This document shows, piece after piece, positions 44,762 through 54,166 of a stretch of DNA of 64,000 nucleotides. Made by a program: the position numbers and the translations under genes. The stretch is taken from assembly GCA_963834515.1 (NCBI GenBank), contig CAWICB010000001.1, positions 496,001 to 560,000 on the forward strand, in the 5' to 3' direction. The DNA is from RYN-230 sp963834515. Its GTDB lineage: Bacteria; Actinomycetota; Actinomycetes; Streptosporangiales; Streptosporangiaceae. How positions within the stretch are numbered: position 1 is the first letter of the stretch; each line of letters starts with the position of its first letter. Below the pieces are notes generated by a model. That model did not search any database. It was given only the letters and a program-made list of their open reading frames with translations, and had not been told where the DNA came from.

Positions 44762-47560
44762 ATGCCTGAGGCCTGCGGTGCGTTCGGGCGCAGTCGCGAG
44801 CTCGGCGCGGTGGCTGCTTTCCTGGATGGGTTGCCGTCGGGGCCGTCTGGGCTCCTGCTTGAGGGAGAAGCCGGGATCGGCAAGACGACGGTGTGGATGG
44901 CCGGGGTAGCCGACGCGGCCGCGCGCTCGTACCTGGTCTTGTCGACCCGTCCGACTGAATCGGAGGCGAAGCTCTCGTTCGCGGCGCTTGGTGATCTGAT
45001 GGACGGGGTCATCGAGCGGGTGCTCGCCGAGCTGCCTGCGCCTCAGCAGAACGCTCTGCAAGTAGCGCTGCTGTTGAAAGATCCGGAGGGCAGCCCGCTG
45101 GAGCACAGGGCCGTCTGTGCTGCTTTCCTGGGGGTAATGCGCCTCCTGGCCGCGCACAGCCCTGTGGTTATCGCCATCGATGACCTTCAGTGGCTTGATC
45201 GGCCGAGTTCGATGACGCTCGGCTACGCCCTGCGGCGTCTGGGGAAGGAGCCGGTCGGGCTGCTGGCGTCGGTCCGGGTCGGGGCGGACGGGCAGCCGGC
45301 GTCTTCGGCTGGAGCGGGCTTGGCGGCAGGGCACGTCGGGCACCTGCCGATCGGTCCGCTGGCGCCAGCCGATTACGAGGCGGCGATCCGGGCATCGGCT
45401 GGTGACCGGCTTTCCCGGCTCACCATCCGCCGGCTGTTCGAGGCTTCGGGCGGGAATCTGTTCTATGGTCTGGAGCTGGCCAGGGCGCTGGGCCGGATGG
45501 AAACGGACCTGATGCCGGGGGAACCGCTTCCGGTGCCTGCTGGCCTGCATGGGGTTCTGAGTTCCCGGGTCGCGGCGCTCCCGGCGGATGTCCAAGATGT
45601 CCTGCTGGCGGCGTCGTGCCTGCGGTCACCGACGATCTCGATGCTGGAACGGGCGAACGGGCCAGCGGCGTGGCCGGCCCTGCAGGCGGCCGCCGCCGAG
45701 GGTGTCGTGGAGATCGAGGGCGCCAGGGTCCGGTTCACCCACCCCCTGCTTGCCTCGGCGATCTACTCCCGAGTCGCGCCCTGGCGGCGCCGGCAGGCCC
45801 ATCGCAAGCTGAGCCTCATCACCCCGAATGCGGAGGAACGAGCCAGGCATCGGGCCTTGTCCGCAGAGGGACCCGACGAGCAGGCTGCCGCTGATCTGGC
45901 CAGGGCGGCGCGGGCGGCGGCCGCGCGTGGCGCTCCGGGCGCCGCGGCGGAACTGGCTGAGCTCGCGGTCGCCCGTACCCCAGTCGAACTGGCACCGGCC
46001 AGGCGGCGGCGTCGTCTGGACGCCGCCGAGTACTTGTTCCTGGCTGGTGACACGGCCCGGGCGCGGCATGGCCTTGAGGCACTGGCGCAGGACATGCCGG
46101 GCGGCGGTGAGCGGGCGGAAACACTGCTGGTCCTGGCCAGGCTCCTGCTGCATGACGCGGGGGATCTGGTGGCGGTGCCGGTCCTTGATGAGGCGCTCGC
46201 CGAGGCCTCCGCGGACCAAGTCCTGCAGGCTCGTATCCATATCAGCCTCGCGAGGACGTGCGGTGTTGACCTGCGCTATTGCCTCCGGCACGCGGAGGCG
46301 GGCCTCGCGCTGGCACGGCAGGCAGGCGATCAGGGGCTGGCCAGGCAGGCGCGAGGTGAGAAGCAGTACGCCGATTTCATGCTGGGCAGCGGCCTTGGCT
46401 TCGAGCGTGCCGATCACAGGGTCGTGGAGCCTGAGCCGCAGCGCGAGCCGTCCGCGGTTGAGGAGCGCGCGTTGACCATCCTTGGGTTGTGCCTGGTACG
46501 CGCCGATCGCTTCGATGAGGCCCGGCGCCTGCTGCAGCGGGCAGTTCAAGCCGCCCAGGAGGAGGGTGACGAGAGCTCGCTGCCCAACCTGCTGGCTCAC
46601 CTGGCCGACCTGGAGTGCTGGGCGGGGAACTGGCTGACAGCCGAAAGCTACGCTTCACGAAGCTGGGAGGCGAGCGAGCAAGTCGATCACCGTGTCTGGC
46701 GGGTGACGACCTTCTACGCGCGGGCGCTTATCGACGCGCACATGGGACGCATCGACGTGGCCCGGGCGGCAGCTGGCGAAGGCCTGTCCGTCGCCAGCGC
46801 AGCCGGGGATGACTGGGCCGCCATGATGTTGCACGGTGTGCTTGGTTTCGCGGAACTGTCGGCCGGGAATCTCGGGGCAGCCGAGGCGAGCTTGTCCGCC
46901 GCTGTCGGCCTCGCCGGCCGGATCGGCCTGGCCGAACCAGCCGCCTGGCGTTTCCACGCCAACCACGTCGAGATCGTGATTGGCCTGGGCGACCTCGACC
47001 GGGCGGAAGTGCTCCTGACGTGGCTTGAGCGGCAGGGCCGCGCCACTGGGCGGCTGTGGACCCTGGCCACCGCGGCTCGCTGCCGGGCGCTGCTGCTGGC
47101 CGCCCGGGGCGATATCTCCGGCGCTGTCCTGGCGCTGGATGAAGCGCTGAGCCACCACCAGCACCTGGCGATGCCCTTCGAGCATGCGCGCACCCTGCTG
47201 GTCAGCGGGCAGGTGCAGCGCAGAGCTAAGCGCAAGCGGGTCGCCAGGCAGTACCTGGACGATGCCCTGGGCATCTTCGAGTCCCTGCCCGCCCCGACGT
47301 GGGCGGGGCGCGCTCGCTCGGAGCTTTCCCGCATCGGGCTTCGCCCGCCGGCGCCGCTCGAGCTGAGCGCGACCGAGGAGCGCGTCGCCGTCCTGGCCGC
47401 GTCCGGCCACACAAACCGGCAGGTCGCCGCGGCGTTGTTCCTGAGTTCCCGGACCGTGGAAGCTAACCTTGCCCGCGTCTACCGCAAGCTCGGCGTGTCC
47501 TCGCGGGCCGAACTCGGCGCGGCCATGACCCGCCGGGGACCGGCCGGGCCGCAGTCCTGA
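44762..47560 (+). CDS. LAL-family LuxR transcriptional regulator
   Basis: The 932-residue protein has Walker A LEGEAGIGKTTVW (about 34), Walker B VVIAIDDLQWLDRP (about 140), a GGNLFYGLELARAL region, a long helical repeat part and a C-terminal LuxR HTH (LSATEERVAVLAASGHTNRQVAAALFLSSRTVEANLARVYRKL). GAGGGGG six bases before ATG 44762 sets the start; a TTG six codons upstream is less likely. Unlike the LAL gene at 33 kb this one is intact. The methyltransferase and small membrane protein genes downstream are possible targets. Confidence 0.88.
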   Translation: MPEACGAFGRSRELGAVAAFLDGLPSGPSGLLLEGEAGIGKTTVWMAGVADAAARSYLVLSTRPTESEAKLSFAALGDLMDGVIERVLAELPAPQQNALQVALLLKDPEGSPLEHRAVCAAFLGVMRLLAAHSPVVIAIDDLQWLDRPSSMTLGYALRRLGKEPVGLLASVRVGADGQPASSAGAGLAAGHVGHLPIGPLAPADYEAAIRASAGDRLSRLTIRRLFEASGGNLFYGLELARALGRMETDLMPGEPLPVPAGLHGVLSSRVAALPADVQDVLLAASCLRSPTISMLERANGPAAWPALQAAAAEGVVEIEGARVRFTHPLLASAIYSRVAPWRRRQAHRKLSLITPNAEERARHRALSAEGPDEQAAADLARAARAAAARGAPGAAAELAELAVARTPVELAPARRRRRLDAAEYLFLAGDTARARHGLEALAQDMPGGGERAETLLVLARLLLHDAGDLVAVPVLDEALAEASADQVLQARIHISLARTCGVDLRYCLRHAEAGLALARQAGDQGLARQARGEKQYADFMLGSGLGFERADHRVVEPEPQREPSAVEERALTILGLCLVRADRFDEARRLLQRAVQAAQEEGDESSLPNLLAHLADLECWAGNWLTAESYASRSWEASEQVDHRVWRVTTFYARALIDAHMGRIDVARAAAGEGLSVASAAGDDWAAMMLHGVLGFAELSAGNLGAAEASLSAAVGLAGRIGLAEPAAWRFHANHVEIVIGLGDLDRAEVLLTWLERQGRATGRLWTLATAARCRALLLAARGDISGAVLALDEALSHHQHLAMPFEHARTLLVSGQVQRRAKRKRVARQYLDDALGIFESLPAPTWAGRARSELSRIGLRPPAPLELSATEERVAVLAASGHTNRQVAAALFLSSRTVEANLARVYRKLGVSSRAELGAAMTRRGPAGPQS

Positions 47561-47583
47561 GGACATCCGGCCCGGCCGGGCAT

Positions 47584-47607
47584 GCCGGCCGCTGGCCGCG
47601 GGCCGGC
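47584..47607 (+). terminator. Possible hairpin after the LAL gene
   Basis: gccggcc and ggccggc pair over seven bases around a ten-base loop, about 24 bases after the stop. The surrounding sequence is so GC-rich that other pairings compete. Confidence 0.35.
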
Positions 47608-47789
47608 TGCCCGTTCACTCGGCCGCCGCACCTTCATGTGGAAACACCGGATTCCTTCTGGTGGCTCTGCTCCTACCGTCTCAGTAACCGGCTTGCCGCA
47701 TGGTCCCGGCAGGGGCGGTGGAGGCCGCCCGCATGGACCCGGCGAGCAACCCGTGACAGCGTCGCGTCGAATATGAGAGGGCGAAAGAG

Positions 47790-47921
47790 ATGTTCCGCAC
47801 CGTGAATGGAGAAACCGTGAAGCGGCTCCAGCCAAAGACGAAGACGGCCGTCTTCGCGATCCTGTGGATCGTGCTTGTTTGCGCCGCGCTGGCTTTCATC
47901 GCATTCGCCGGCCATGTGTGA
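47790..47921 (+). CDS. Small single-pass membrane protein (43 residues)
   Basis: The frame reads MFRTVNGETVKRLQPKTKTA, then a hydrophobic segment (VFAILWIVLVCAALAFIAFA) and GHV, stop. A basic N-terminus followed by one helix fits a small membrane protein with the N-terminus inside. A weak AAAGAG lies directly before ATG. It sits between the LAL gene and the methyltransferase gene. Function unknown. Confidence 0.5.
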   Translation: MFRTVNGETVKRLQPKTKTAVFAILWIVLVCAALAFIAFAGHV

Positions 47922-48028
47922 AGGCGGTCACGCCAGATCGCGAGAGCAAAGATCGCGGGGGGTAAAGGAAAACAACACCAGGAGTGCAGGTCCGATGCCG
48001 TGGTTATCTGGCTGCGTGGAGGCGGCTG

Positions 48029-48787
48029 ATGAGCTGGGAGAACGGCGCGCTGGCTACCGAGGTGTACGACCTCGAGAAGCCCATCGGGCGTTCCTTCGGG
48101 GACGTGGAGTATTACACGTGCCTGCTCGCCAAAGTCAGCGGACGTATCCTGGAACCGGCAACCGGAACGGGCCGGATCCTTATCCCGCTCCTTGAGGCAG
48201 GTCATGAGGTAGATGGCCTAGATAGCTCGGCGGAGATGCTTGCGGTCTGCCGTCGGCACTGCCGTGACCGCGGCCTTGATCCAGTCCTGCGCGAGGCCGA
48301 CATGACAATCTTCGTACATCTGGCGGCCTATGAGGCGGTGATCATCCCGGCCGGATCGATCGCGCTGCTCAACGGGCGGAAGGCGGCGCTGCAAGCCCTG
48401 ACGTGCTTTCGTGACTCGCTCGTTCCGGGAGGCCAGCTGTTCGTCGATGTTCCGGTGCCCCGGCCCGGGGCCAAGCACGAGCCGATGCGCTACTGGCGGC
48501 GCGATTCCCATCTGTGGACGCTCCAGACCATGAATATCGAACACGACCCGGCCGCTAACCAGACGACCCGCCTCCTCCGCTACGACAAATGGCAGGACGG
48601 AACCCTGCGCATGACGGAACTGCAGACATTCCGATTGCAGCACTGGAACCCGCACGAATTCGAGGGCCTGCTGGCGGAAGCCGGATTCACCGACATACTC
48701 GTGACGGCCGACTACAAGAACAACTGCACACCCGGACCCGGCGACGCCATCTGGACCTTCCATGCCACCGCTTCACATACAAGATGA
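48029..48787 (+). CDS. Class I SAM-dependent methyltransferase
   Basis: The 252-residue protein has the glycine motif ILEPATGTGRILIPLLEAG, the acidic end of strand 2 (VDGLDSSAEMLAVCRR), a motif III/post-I strand (AVIIPAGSIALL) and QLFVDVPVPRPG. This is the Methyltransf_25-like type, often acting on small molecules. GGAGG with six-base spacing sets ATG 48029. No partner enzyme is adjacent. Confidence 0.85.
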   Translation: MSWENGALATEVYDLEKPIGRSFGDVEYYTCLLAKVSGRILEPATGTGRILIPLLEAGHEVDGLDSSAEMLAVCRRHCRDRGLDPVLREADMTIFVHLAAYEAVIIPAGSIALLNGRKAALQALTCFRDSLVPGGQLFVDVPVPRPGAKHEPMRYWRRDSHLWTLQTMNIEHDPAANQTTRLLRYDKWQDGTLRMTELQTFRLQHWNPHEFEGLLAEAGFTDILVTADYKNNCTPGPGDAIWTFHATASHTR

Positions 48788-49119
48788 GCTGGCACTCGCT
48801 GGTTCAGCCCCCCCAGCGCACCGGCCTCGCGGCCCCCTCAGGCCAGGAGTAGCTGGACCGGCCGGGCTTGAAGGCGGGCCTAACGGCCCAGTTCCCAGCC
48901 AGCATCCCGACGCTGCTGCCGCGGGCTTGCCGCTCTTCCCCCACCGCGCCAGACCATCATCCTGCAGCGCCAAAGCTAAGCGCAGCCATCCCACAGCGCC
49001 CTCTGGGCGCTGCAAGAATGTCCGTTATGCGCGGCCACGACCGTGGACAGCCGCTTTCATAAGGCGCCCAGATCGGCGGATCCGGCACGCTTCCGCTATT
49101 GCACGCCCAGTCGCGTTCG

Positions 49120-49377
49120 TCAGTCCGTGGGCGGTTCGGGCAGGGTCTCGGCCAGCGCCTCAAGCGCGGCGGTCCAGCTTTCCCAGTAGGGGCGGCCGGG
49201 CTCGGCGGCGATGGCGTTGATGAGCTGCTGCCGGAATGGTTCCCTGTCGCCGCCGAACGCGTGATCGACGACCGCGGCCGCGAGCGCGAACACCCTGCTC
49301 TGCCACGGGGCGTCGAAGGCCAGCTCCCCGTTCCGCCGGGGCAGGTCCGGGTCCGACAGGCTCAGCTGCCGGCTCAC
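49120..49377 (-). CDS. Nitrile hydratase accessory/activator-type protein
   Basis: The 85-residue protein reads PRRNGELAFDAPWQSRVFALAAAVVD and YWESWTAALEALAE, matching the nitrile hydratase beta-like accessory proteins encoded behind the structural genes, which help load cobalt or iron into alpha. Its GTG overlaps the alpha stop by four bases (GTGA). The structural genes upstream are broken, so the protein probably has no partner here. Confidence 0.75.
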   Translation of the reverse strand: MSRQLSLSDPDLPRRNGELAFDAPWQSRVFALAAAVVDHAFGGDREPFRQQLINAIAAEPGRPYWESWTAALEALAETLPEPPTD

Positions 49378-49868
49378 AGGCGAGCCACGCCGATCATCGA
49401 GTCCCGGGTGACCAGCCCGGCCAGCTCCAGCTCGGTCATGCCCTCAGTCTCCGGCGGGCGCTGGGGCAGGACGAGATAGCGGACCTCGGCGGAGGAGTCC
49501 CACACCCGGATCTCGGCATCCTCTGGGAGGTGGCAGCCCATCTCGGCCAGCAGCGTCCGGGGTTCCCGGACCATCCGGGCCCGGTACGGGGGGTCCTTGT
49601 ACCACGCCGGCGGCAGCCCCAGTACCGGCCACGGGTAGCACGAGCACAGCGTGCACACGATGACGTTGTGGATGGCCGCAGTGTTCTCCACGACCACCAT
49701 GTGGCCGCCCTCCGGCCCGCCGAAGCCAAGCTCGGCGATGGCAGCGGTGCCCTCAGCCACCAGGCGCTGCTTGTACTGCGGGTCGGCCCAGGCCCGGGCC
49801 ACGACCTTCGCCCCGTTCATCGGGCCTATCTCCAGCTCGTAACGGCGGGTGACCTCCTCGATGAAGCT
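49374..49868 (-). pseudogene. Nitrile hydratase alpha subunit, N-terminally truncated
   Basis: The metal-binding claw VCTLCSCYPWPVLGLPPAWY is intact; Thr in CTLCSC marks the cobalt type. GPMNGAKVVARAWADP, AAIAELGFGGPEGGH and VWDSSAEVRYLVLPQRP complete the family match, and the C-terminus is normal. The first 50 or so residues are missing: at about 49868 the sequence runs straight into the N-terminal part of a beta subunit in another frame. Alpha without its start and without beta cannot form the enzyme, which hydrates nitriles to amides. Confidence 0.85.
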
Positions 49869-50043
49869 CCATCCGCTCGATCGAATGCCGGAACTCACCC
49901 CCGCTCGCCCCGACCGCGCCCGCGGCCACCGCCAGGAGCGCCCGGGCCACCGCCTCCCACCGGTCGTGAAAGGCCGGCTCCGTCGGCGAATGAACCACCG
50001 CCCCGAAACCCTGCATGCCGCCCAGGTCATGGATGCCGTCCAC
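49869..50043 (-). pseudogene. Nitrile hydratase beta subunit, N-terminal fragment
   Basis: From GTG 50043 the frame reads DGIHDLGGMQGFGAVVHSPT, then FHDRWEAVARALLAVAAGA and EFRHSIERM, the first 58 residues of nitrile hydratase beta. The remaining 150 or more residues are deleted and the coding sequence continues as alpha in another frame. Gene order beta-alpha-accessory is that of cobalt-type nitrile hydratase operons. Confidence 0.8.
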
Positions 50044-50086
50044 CAGCACGACACTACCCGCCCGTCCTGCCACAACCTGTGAACGC

Positions 50087-50419
50087 GGGTTTGCCTTACC
50101 CGCCGCCGCCCTGACCCCGGCCGGCGCGGCCGGCACCGCCGGCTCACCCGCTTCCGGGGCGAGGCTAGCTCCCAAGGTGACCGCCTACGTCGCCACGGGC
50201 TCGGGCGTGACCCCGATCAACACCGCTACCAACAAGGCCGGCGAGGCGATCAAGGTCGGGGTGAGCCCCTTCGCCATCGCGATCACGTCGAACGGGAAAA
50301 CCGCCTACGTCGCCAACGCCGACTCGGGCACGGTGACCCCGATCCGGACCGCCACCAACACCGCGCTCAAGGCGATCAAGGTCGGGGTCGGCCCGGATGC
50401 TATCGCGATCACGCCGTGA
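50087..50419 (+). pseudogene. YVTN beta-propeller fragment
   Basis: Two and a half repeats of the form VGVSPFAIAITSNGKTAYVANADSGTVTPI(N/R)TATN followed by a stop. Intact proteins have seven or more. The 5' side is lost where it meets the nitrile hydratase beta fragment on the other strand. It is distinct from the Cys-pair propeller at 22-24 kb. Confidence 0.6.
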
Positions 50420-51085
50420 CGATCGGACAGCCGAGGCCGTGCTCAGCGGTAGCCCGGCCCCGGCCACCCCGGCCGGCGGCCGCCCGCGAACGTGCGGCCT
50501 GATCACCGGGCCGCTCGCTGCCGAGGTGATCAGCTGTCCGATGCTGCCGACCTCAACTGGGCGGCCGGCTCCTCGCCGCCGTGACCGGGGTTGAGGTAGA
50601 TGGCGTCGCGAACGGCGTGGACAGCGAACGTCGCCGCGGCGGCTGCCGCGGCCACCCGGGCCACGCCTGGCTGCTGCTGCCAGCAGGCCAGCTCGCCTTC
50701 TGGCCCTGGCTGCACACCTACAATCACCACCGGGGCCACGCACTCGGCGGCCACCCGCCAAGCAAGCCGCGTCCCCAACCTGTCAGGGCAGTACACGTAG
50801 GCCGGGCCGCCTGGCGGCGGAGCATCACCTCATGACGCCGGACCATGATTTCCGCGTCCTTGGCGCCGGGCTGCGGCCCAGCAGGACCAGCGAACCGAAC
50901 ACCGCCGGGGCCCCATCGTCATGGTGTGATGTCCGCTCACAGCCGCGATGACAATCGTTCGAGTGTCCATGATGAGCGGATGTCGTGGCCCGGGCCAACC
51001 GGATGGTTTGCATGGTAGGCCTGGGCTGGCCCGGCGGCAGTCCGTAGAGTCGGGGGGACCGAGACCCCGCGGCCGCCTGGGAGCG
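50420..51085. other. 666-base gap; one doubtful minus-strand frame
   Basis: A minus-strand frame at 50530-50796 (GTG start, VYCPDRLGTRLAWRVAAECV) could encode 88 residues but has no clear ribosome site or family. I do not call it. The promoter of the enoyl-CoA hydratase gene should lie at the right end. Confidence 0.4.
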
Positions 51086-51874
51086 ATGTTGACCGAGCCA
51101 ATCACTGTCGAGCGCGATGGATATGTGCTGCTCATCGGGGTCAACCGCCCGGCGAAGCGGAACGCCTTCGACCTCGCGACGATCGAGGCGCTGGGTGCTG
51201 CGTACGAGATTCTCGGCACCGACGATGAGTTCCGCGCGGGCGTGCTCTTCGCGCACGGCGATCACTTCTCGGCGGGCCTGGACCTGGCCGAGGTCGGTCC
51301 GGCGGTGGCCGGGTCTGGTCCCGGCGCGATTGCCGGCTCGCACCGCTTCGACCCGTTCGCGGTCTGGGGTGAGCCGGTGCCCAAGCCGGTCGTGCTGGCG
51401 GTCAATGGCATCGCTTACACGCTGTCCATTGAGCTCGCCCTGGCCGCCGATATCGTGGTCGCCGCCGATGACGTGCGCTTCCGCCAGCTGGAGATCGGCC
51501 GCGGGATCATGCCGTTCGGCGGCGCCACGTTCCGTGCGCCCGCGCAGCTCGGCTGGGGCAACGCGATGCGCTTCCTGCTCACCGCCGAGGAATTCGGCGC
51601 CGCCGAGGCGCTGCGGATCGGGCTGGTCCAGGAAGTCGTGCCGGCCGGGTCGCACACCGGGCGGGCGCGGGAACTGGCCCAGCTGATCGCCCGGCAGGCA
51701 CCCCTCGGGGTGCAGGGCACGCTAGCCAACGCGCGCATCGGAAGGAGCCAGGGACCGGACGCGGCGCGCGAGCACATCGCATCCCTGCTACCCGGGATCC
51801 TGCGCAGCCAGGACGCGGCTGAGGGGCTACGCAGCTTCACCGAGCGGCGCGAGGCCCGCTTCACCGGCCGCTAA
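51086..51874 (+). CDS. Enoyl-CoA hydratase/isomerase (crotonase) family protein
   Basis: The 262-residue protein has VNRPAKRNAFDLATIEAL, the oxyanion-hole strand FSAGLDLAEVGP and KPVVLAVNGIAYTLSIELALAADIVVAADDVRFRQLEIGRGIMPFGG. The second oxyanion segment reads NGIAYTLSIEL where GxxxGGG is usual, and the catalytic Glu pair is not obvious, so the reaction may differ from hydration. GGGAG precedes ATG 51086. It stands alone among remnants. Confidence 0.85.
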   Translation: MLTEPITVERDGYVLLIGVNRPAKRNAFDLATIEALGAAYEILGTDDEFRAGVLFAHGDHFSAGLDLAEVGPAVAGSGPGAIAGSHRFDPFAVWGEPVPKPVVLAVNGIAYTLSIELALAADIVVAADDVRFRQLEIGRGIMPFGGATFRAPAQLGWGNAMRFLLTAEEFGAAEALRIGLVQEVVPAGSHTGRARELAQLIARQAPLGVQGTLANARIGRSQGPDAAREHIASLLPGILRSQDAAEGLRSFTERREARFTGR

Positions 51875-51902
51875 CCGGAAGGCCGGCACACTCATCTGAC
51901 CT

Positions 51903-51932
51903 CCGTTGAGGCGGGCGGCTGAATCGACCGCA
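51903..51932 (-). repeat. Dispersed 30-bp repeat, copy B
   Basis: The minus strand matches 24925-24954 at 28 of 30 positions. It lies between the enoyl-CoA hydratase stop and a VOC-family remnant. Confidence 0.5.
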
Positions 51933-51969
51933 CATAGTGCGGATATTTGGGTCATGTGGCCCGCGAGGA

Positions 51970-52165
51970 TCATCGTGGGTCGCGGCGGAGTGGGTGGTCG
52001 CTGGGGACTTCGACGAGGACGATCCGGACGCCGTCGGGGTCCTCGATCCACATCTCGGTCAGTCCCCAGGGGGAAGAACACGATGCTGGGTGAAGTCGGC
52101 GGGCCGAATTCCCGGTAGACGGCCAGGCCCAGCACGTCCCGGTAGAACCGGTGGCTCCGGTCCAT
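51970..52165 (-). pseudogene. VOC-family remnant with internal deletion
   Basis: The first part reads RSHRFYRDVLGLAVYREFGP then PTSPSIVFF, a standard glyoxalase-fold start. After about 30 residues the other frame gives LTEMWIEDPDGVRIVLVEVP and DHPLRRDP, the standard end with the metal Glu. About 60 middle residues are gone and the frames differ, so this is dead. Confidence 0.7.
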
Positions 52166-52360
52166 GTGGCAACGACCGCCCGGGTGTTGGATGCTGGCCG
52201 ATCCGGTCCGTTAGGGCCGACCCGCCACCGAAGACCAGCTACACCACCACGGCCACGGGCACAACCACGATCACCCGGCTATAAGGACCAGCGACGGGGT
52301 CGCTCAAGCCCTTCGGGCGAAGAGCGCAGACCGCTCGTGGCCACTGGAGTGATCACCAAC

Positions 52361-53008
52361 ATGGCGCTAGCCTTGGCCAAAGGGTTCTGGGGGGCCATGA
52401 CCGACACCGGACGTACGCAGGCAGGGAACGTCGCGGCTGCGCCAGGCCCGCCTCCATCCCAAGTCCAGGTGGTCCCTCTTAAGGGGCTGCCGATCGTGGC
52501 TGCGGTCGTCGTGTTCGTCATCGTTTCCATCGCAGGCAACTGGCTGTGGGCCCTTACCTTCTGTCATGTCGTAGGCGGCGCGCTGTGGACGGCGATCGAT
52601 CTGTTCGTCGGGCTGATCATCGGGCCGATCCTGGGCCGGTTGTCCATCGCGGCACGAGCGGAGTTCGCGGCGCGGTTCATGCCCAAGATGGTCCTCCTCA
52701 TGCCTACCTTGGTCCTGATGACGCTCGCCGCCGGGTTCCAGCTGGCGCTGAAAGAGGGGAACCTCGCGCCCTCCAACCCGAACCACGCCTGGCTGATCGT
52801 CTCCTATTGCGTCGTCGGGGTGATGGCAGTGATCGCGCTCGGCGTGCTTGAACCAGCCAACATCGCCGTCCTCGTGGAGATGCGCAAATCGAGGCCGGAC
52901 GGGGCGGTCATCGCCCTGTTGATGAGGCGATTCCTCTATACCGCCGGGATCACCGGCTTGATGCAAGTCGCGACCCTCATCATCATGACCAGGGTGGCGA
53001 CCCAATGA
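52361..53008 (+). CDS. Integral membrane protein, first of a pair
   Basis: Five to six hydrophobic segments follow a 45-residue cytoplasmic start (VAAVVVFVIVSIAGNWLWAL, AIDLFVGLIIGPILG, MVLLMPTLVLMTLAAGFQLA, LIVSYCVVGVMAVIALGVL, FLYTAGITGLMQVATLIIM). It resembles DUF2269-like or CopD-like small membrane proteins only in general layout. ATG 52361 and ATG 52397 are both possible starts. The stop overlaps the start of the next gene by four bases (ATGA), so the two products probably work together. Confidence 0.65.
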   Translation: MALALAKGFWGAMTDTGRTQAGNVAAAPGPPPSQVQVVPLKGLPIVAAVVVFVIVSIAGNWLWALTFCHVVGGALWTAIDLFVGLIIGPILGRLSIAARAEFAARFMPKMVLLMPTLVLMTLAAGFQLALKEGNLAPSNPNHAWLIVSYCVVGVMAVIALGVLEPANIAVLVEMRKSRPDGAVIALLMRRFLYTAGITGLMQVATLIIMTRVATQ

Positions 53009-53439
53009 GCAGCGAGCTGGCCACGGTCGCGCCGACGGCCCAGCGGCGCTTTCCACCGGTAGCCGAACTGACCATCTGCTCCCTGGCCTTGGTGGTCATC
53101 GGCGGGATCCTCTTGGCGTCATATGCCCCTCGCCGACCGCCTCTCGGCGTGCCGACCGCTCTCGCGGTCGTCAGCGCAGCGCTGCTACTCACGAGCGCCT
53201 ACCTCCTGTCCAGGCTGCAAATGTTCGCATGGGAACGGTTCTTCTTGGTCTTCCGGTGGGCCCTGCTGGCCTACGTCATCTCGGCCGGGATGATCGGCTT
53301 CGCGTTCATCCATGATCACACCCGGGGCGCTCCGCTGTTCCTGCTGGTGGTGATGCTCGTGATCTTCGCGCTCGACGTTCCGCTCATCATCGCTTTTACC
53401 GTGGCGCGCTACTCCTCACCCCCGCACTCGGCGAGCTGA
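53005..53439 (+). CDS. Four-TM membrane protein, second of a pair
   Basis: The 144-residue protein has four membrane segments (LTICSLALVVIGGILLASY, TALAVVSAALLLTSAYLL, WALLAYVISAGMIGFAFIHD, LFLLVVMLVIFALDVPLIIAF). It is coupled to the preceding membrane-protein gene by an ATGA overlap. I recognise no family. A small heteromeric membrane complex is the simplest reading. Confidence 0.65.
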   Translation: MSSELATVAPTAQRRFPPVAELTICSLALVVIGGILLASYAPRRPPLGVPTALAVVSAALLLTSAYLLSRLQMFAWERFFLVFRWALLAYVISAGMIGFAFIHDHTRGAPLFLLVVMLVIFALDVPLIIAFTVARYSSPPHSAS

Positions 53440-53572
53440 CAGCCCGCTCATAAGTCTTTCTAAAAGATCTCTAGTGGTTGGGGTTACAGAAGGGTGTGGG
53501 CGCGTGGAACGTCTCCTGTTCTGGGAAGAGGTCCTGGGTTAACTCCGGCGGCAGGTACAGCCGTCACCCCTC

Positions 53573-53616
53573 TTTTGAATGGAAGTTCACCAAGTTTTGA
53601 ATGGAAGTTCACCAAG
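53573..53616. repeat. 22-bp exact tandem duplication
   Basis: ttttgaatggaagttcacca plus ag occurs twice head to tail, directly upstream of a methyltransferase remnant. It lies in non-coding DNA. Confidence 0.9.
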
Positions 53617-53648
53617 GCTGACCTGAACGCCCTGCGGAGGCGAGGCCG

Positions 53649-54166
53649 ATGAGGTGGCCGGGGACGCGGCTGCTCGACATCGCCTGCGGCTCCGGATACG
53701 CGGCCAGCGTCGCGGCCGACCGCGGGGCCAGCGTCGCTGGACTGGATGCCTCCGAGGCACTGATCGCGATCGCGCGGGCACGCACGCCGGGGCGGACTTC
53801 CGGGTCGGCAACATGTTCGCGCTGCCGTTCGGCGATGACCAGTTCGACGTGGCGACGAGTTTCAACGGGATCTGGAAGGGATGTGAGGACGCACTGCGCG
53901 AGGCCTGCCGGGTGGTCCGGCCAGGCGGCCTGGTCGGGTTCAGCTTCTGGGGATCGCCCAAGCGGCTCGGCTTGCTGCCGTTCTTCGCAGCCCTCCTGGA
54001 GCTGTCACCGCCCAGCCACGTCGATGCCACCCTCAATCAGGGTGATACCTGGCGGCCCGGGCGCTCGCCTCTGCCGGCCCGTTCTGGCCGGCCCTGGAGG
54101 CGGCGCGGTGCTGGCCCCTTGCTGCAATGCCTAGCCGTACCAGGTGACATACGCGAGAAAGCCTGA
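53649..54166 (+). pseudogene. SAM-dependent methyltransferase remnant, frameshifted and 3'-truncated
   Basis: The first frame gives RLLDIACGSGYAASVAADRG and GLDASEALIAIARARTPG. After one missing base in a G-run near 53795 the second frame gives ADFRVGNMFALPFGDDQFDV and ALREACRVVRPGGLVGFSFW. This is a Methyltransf_11 domain, but the usual last 80-100 residues are replaced by unrelated sequence after about 54040. The start is also short of the normal N-terminus. Confidence 0.7.

Noticed and set aside
53500..53570. Possible decayed tRNA 3' end (gaggtcctgggttaactccgg)
   Set aside because: No consistent T-arm or acceptor stem could be paired.
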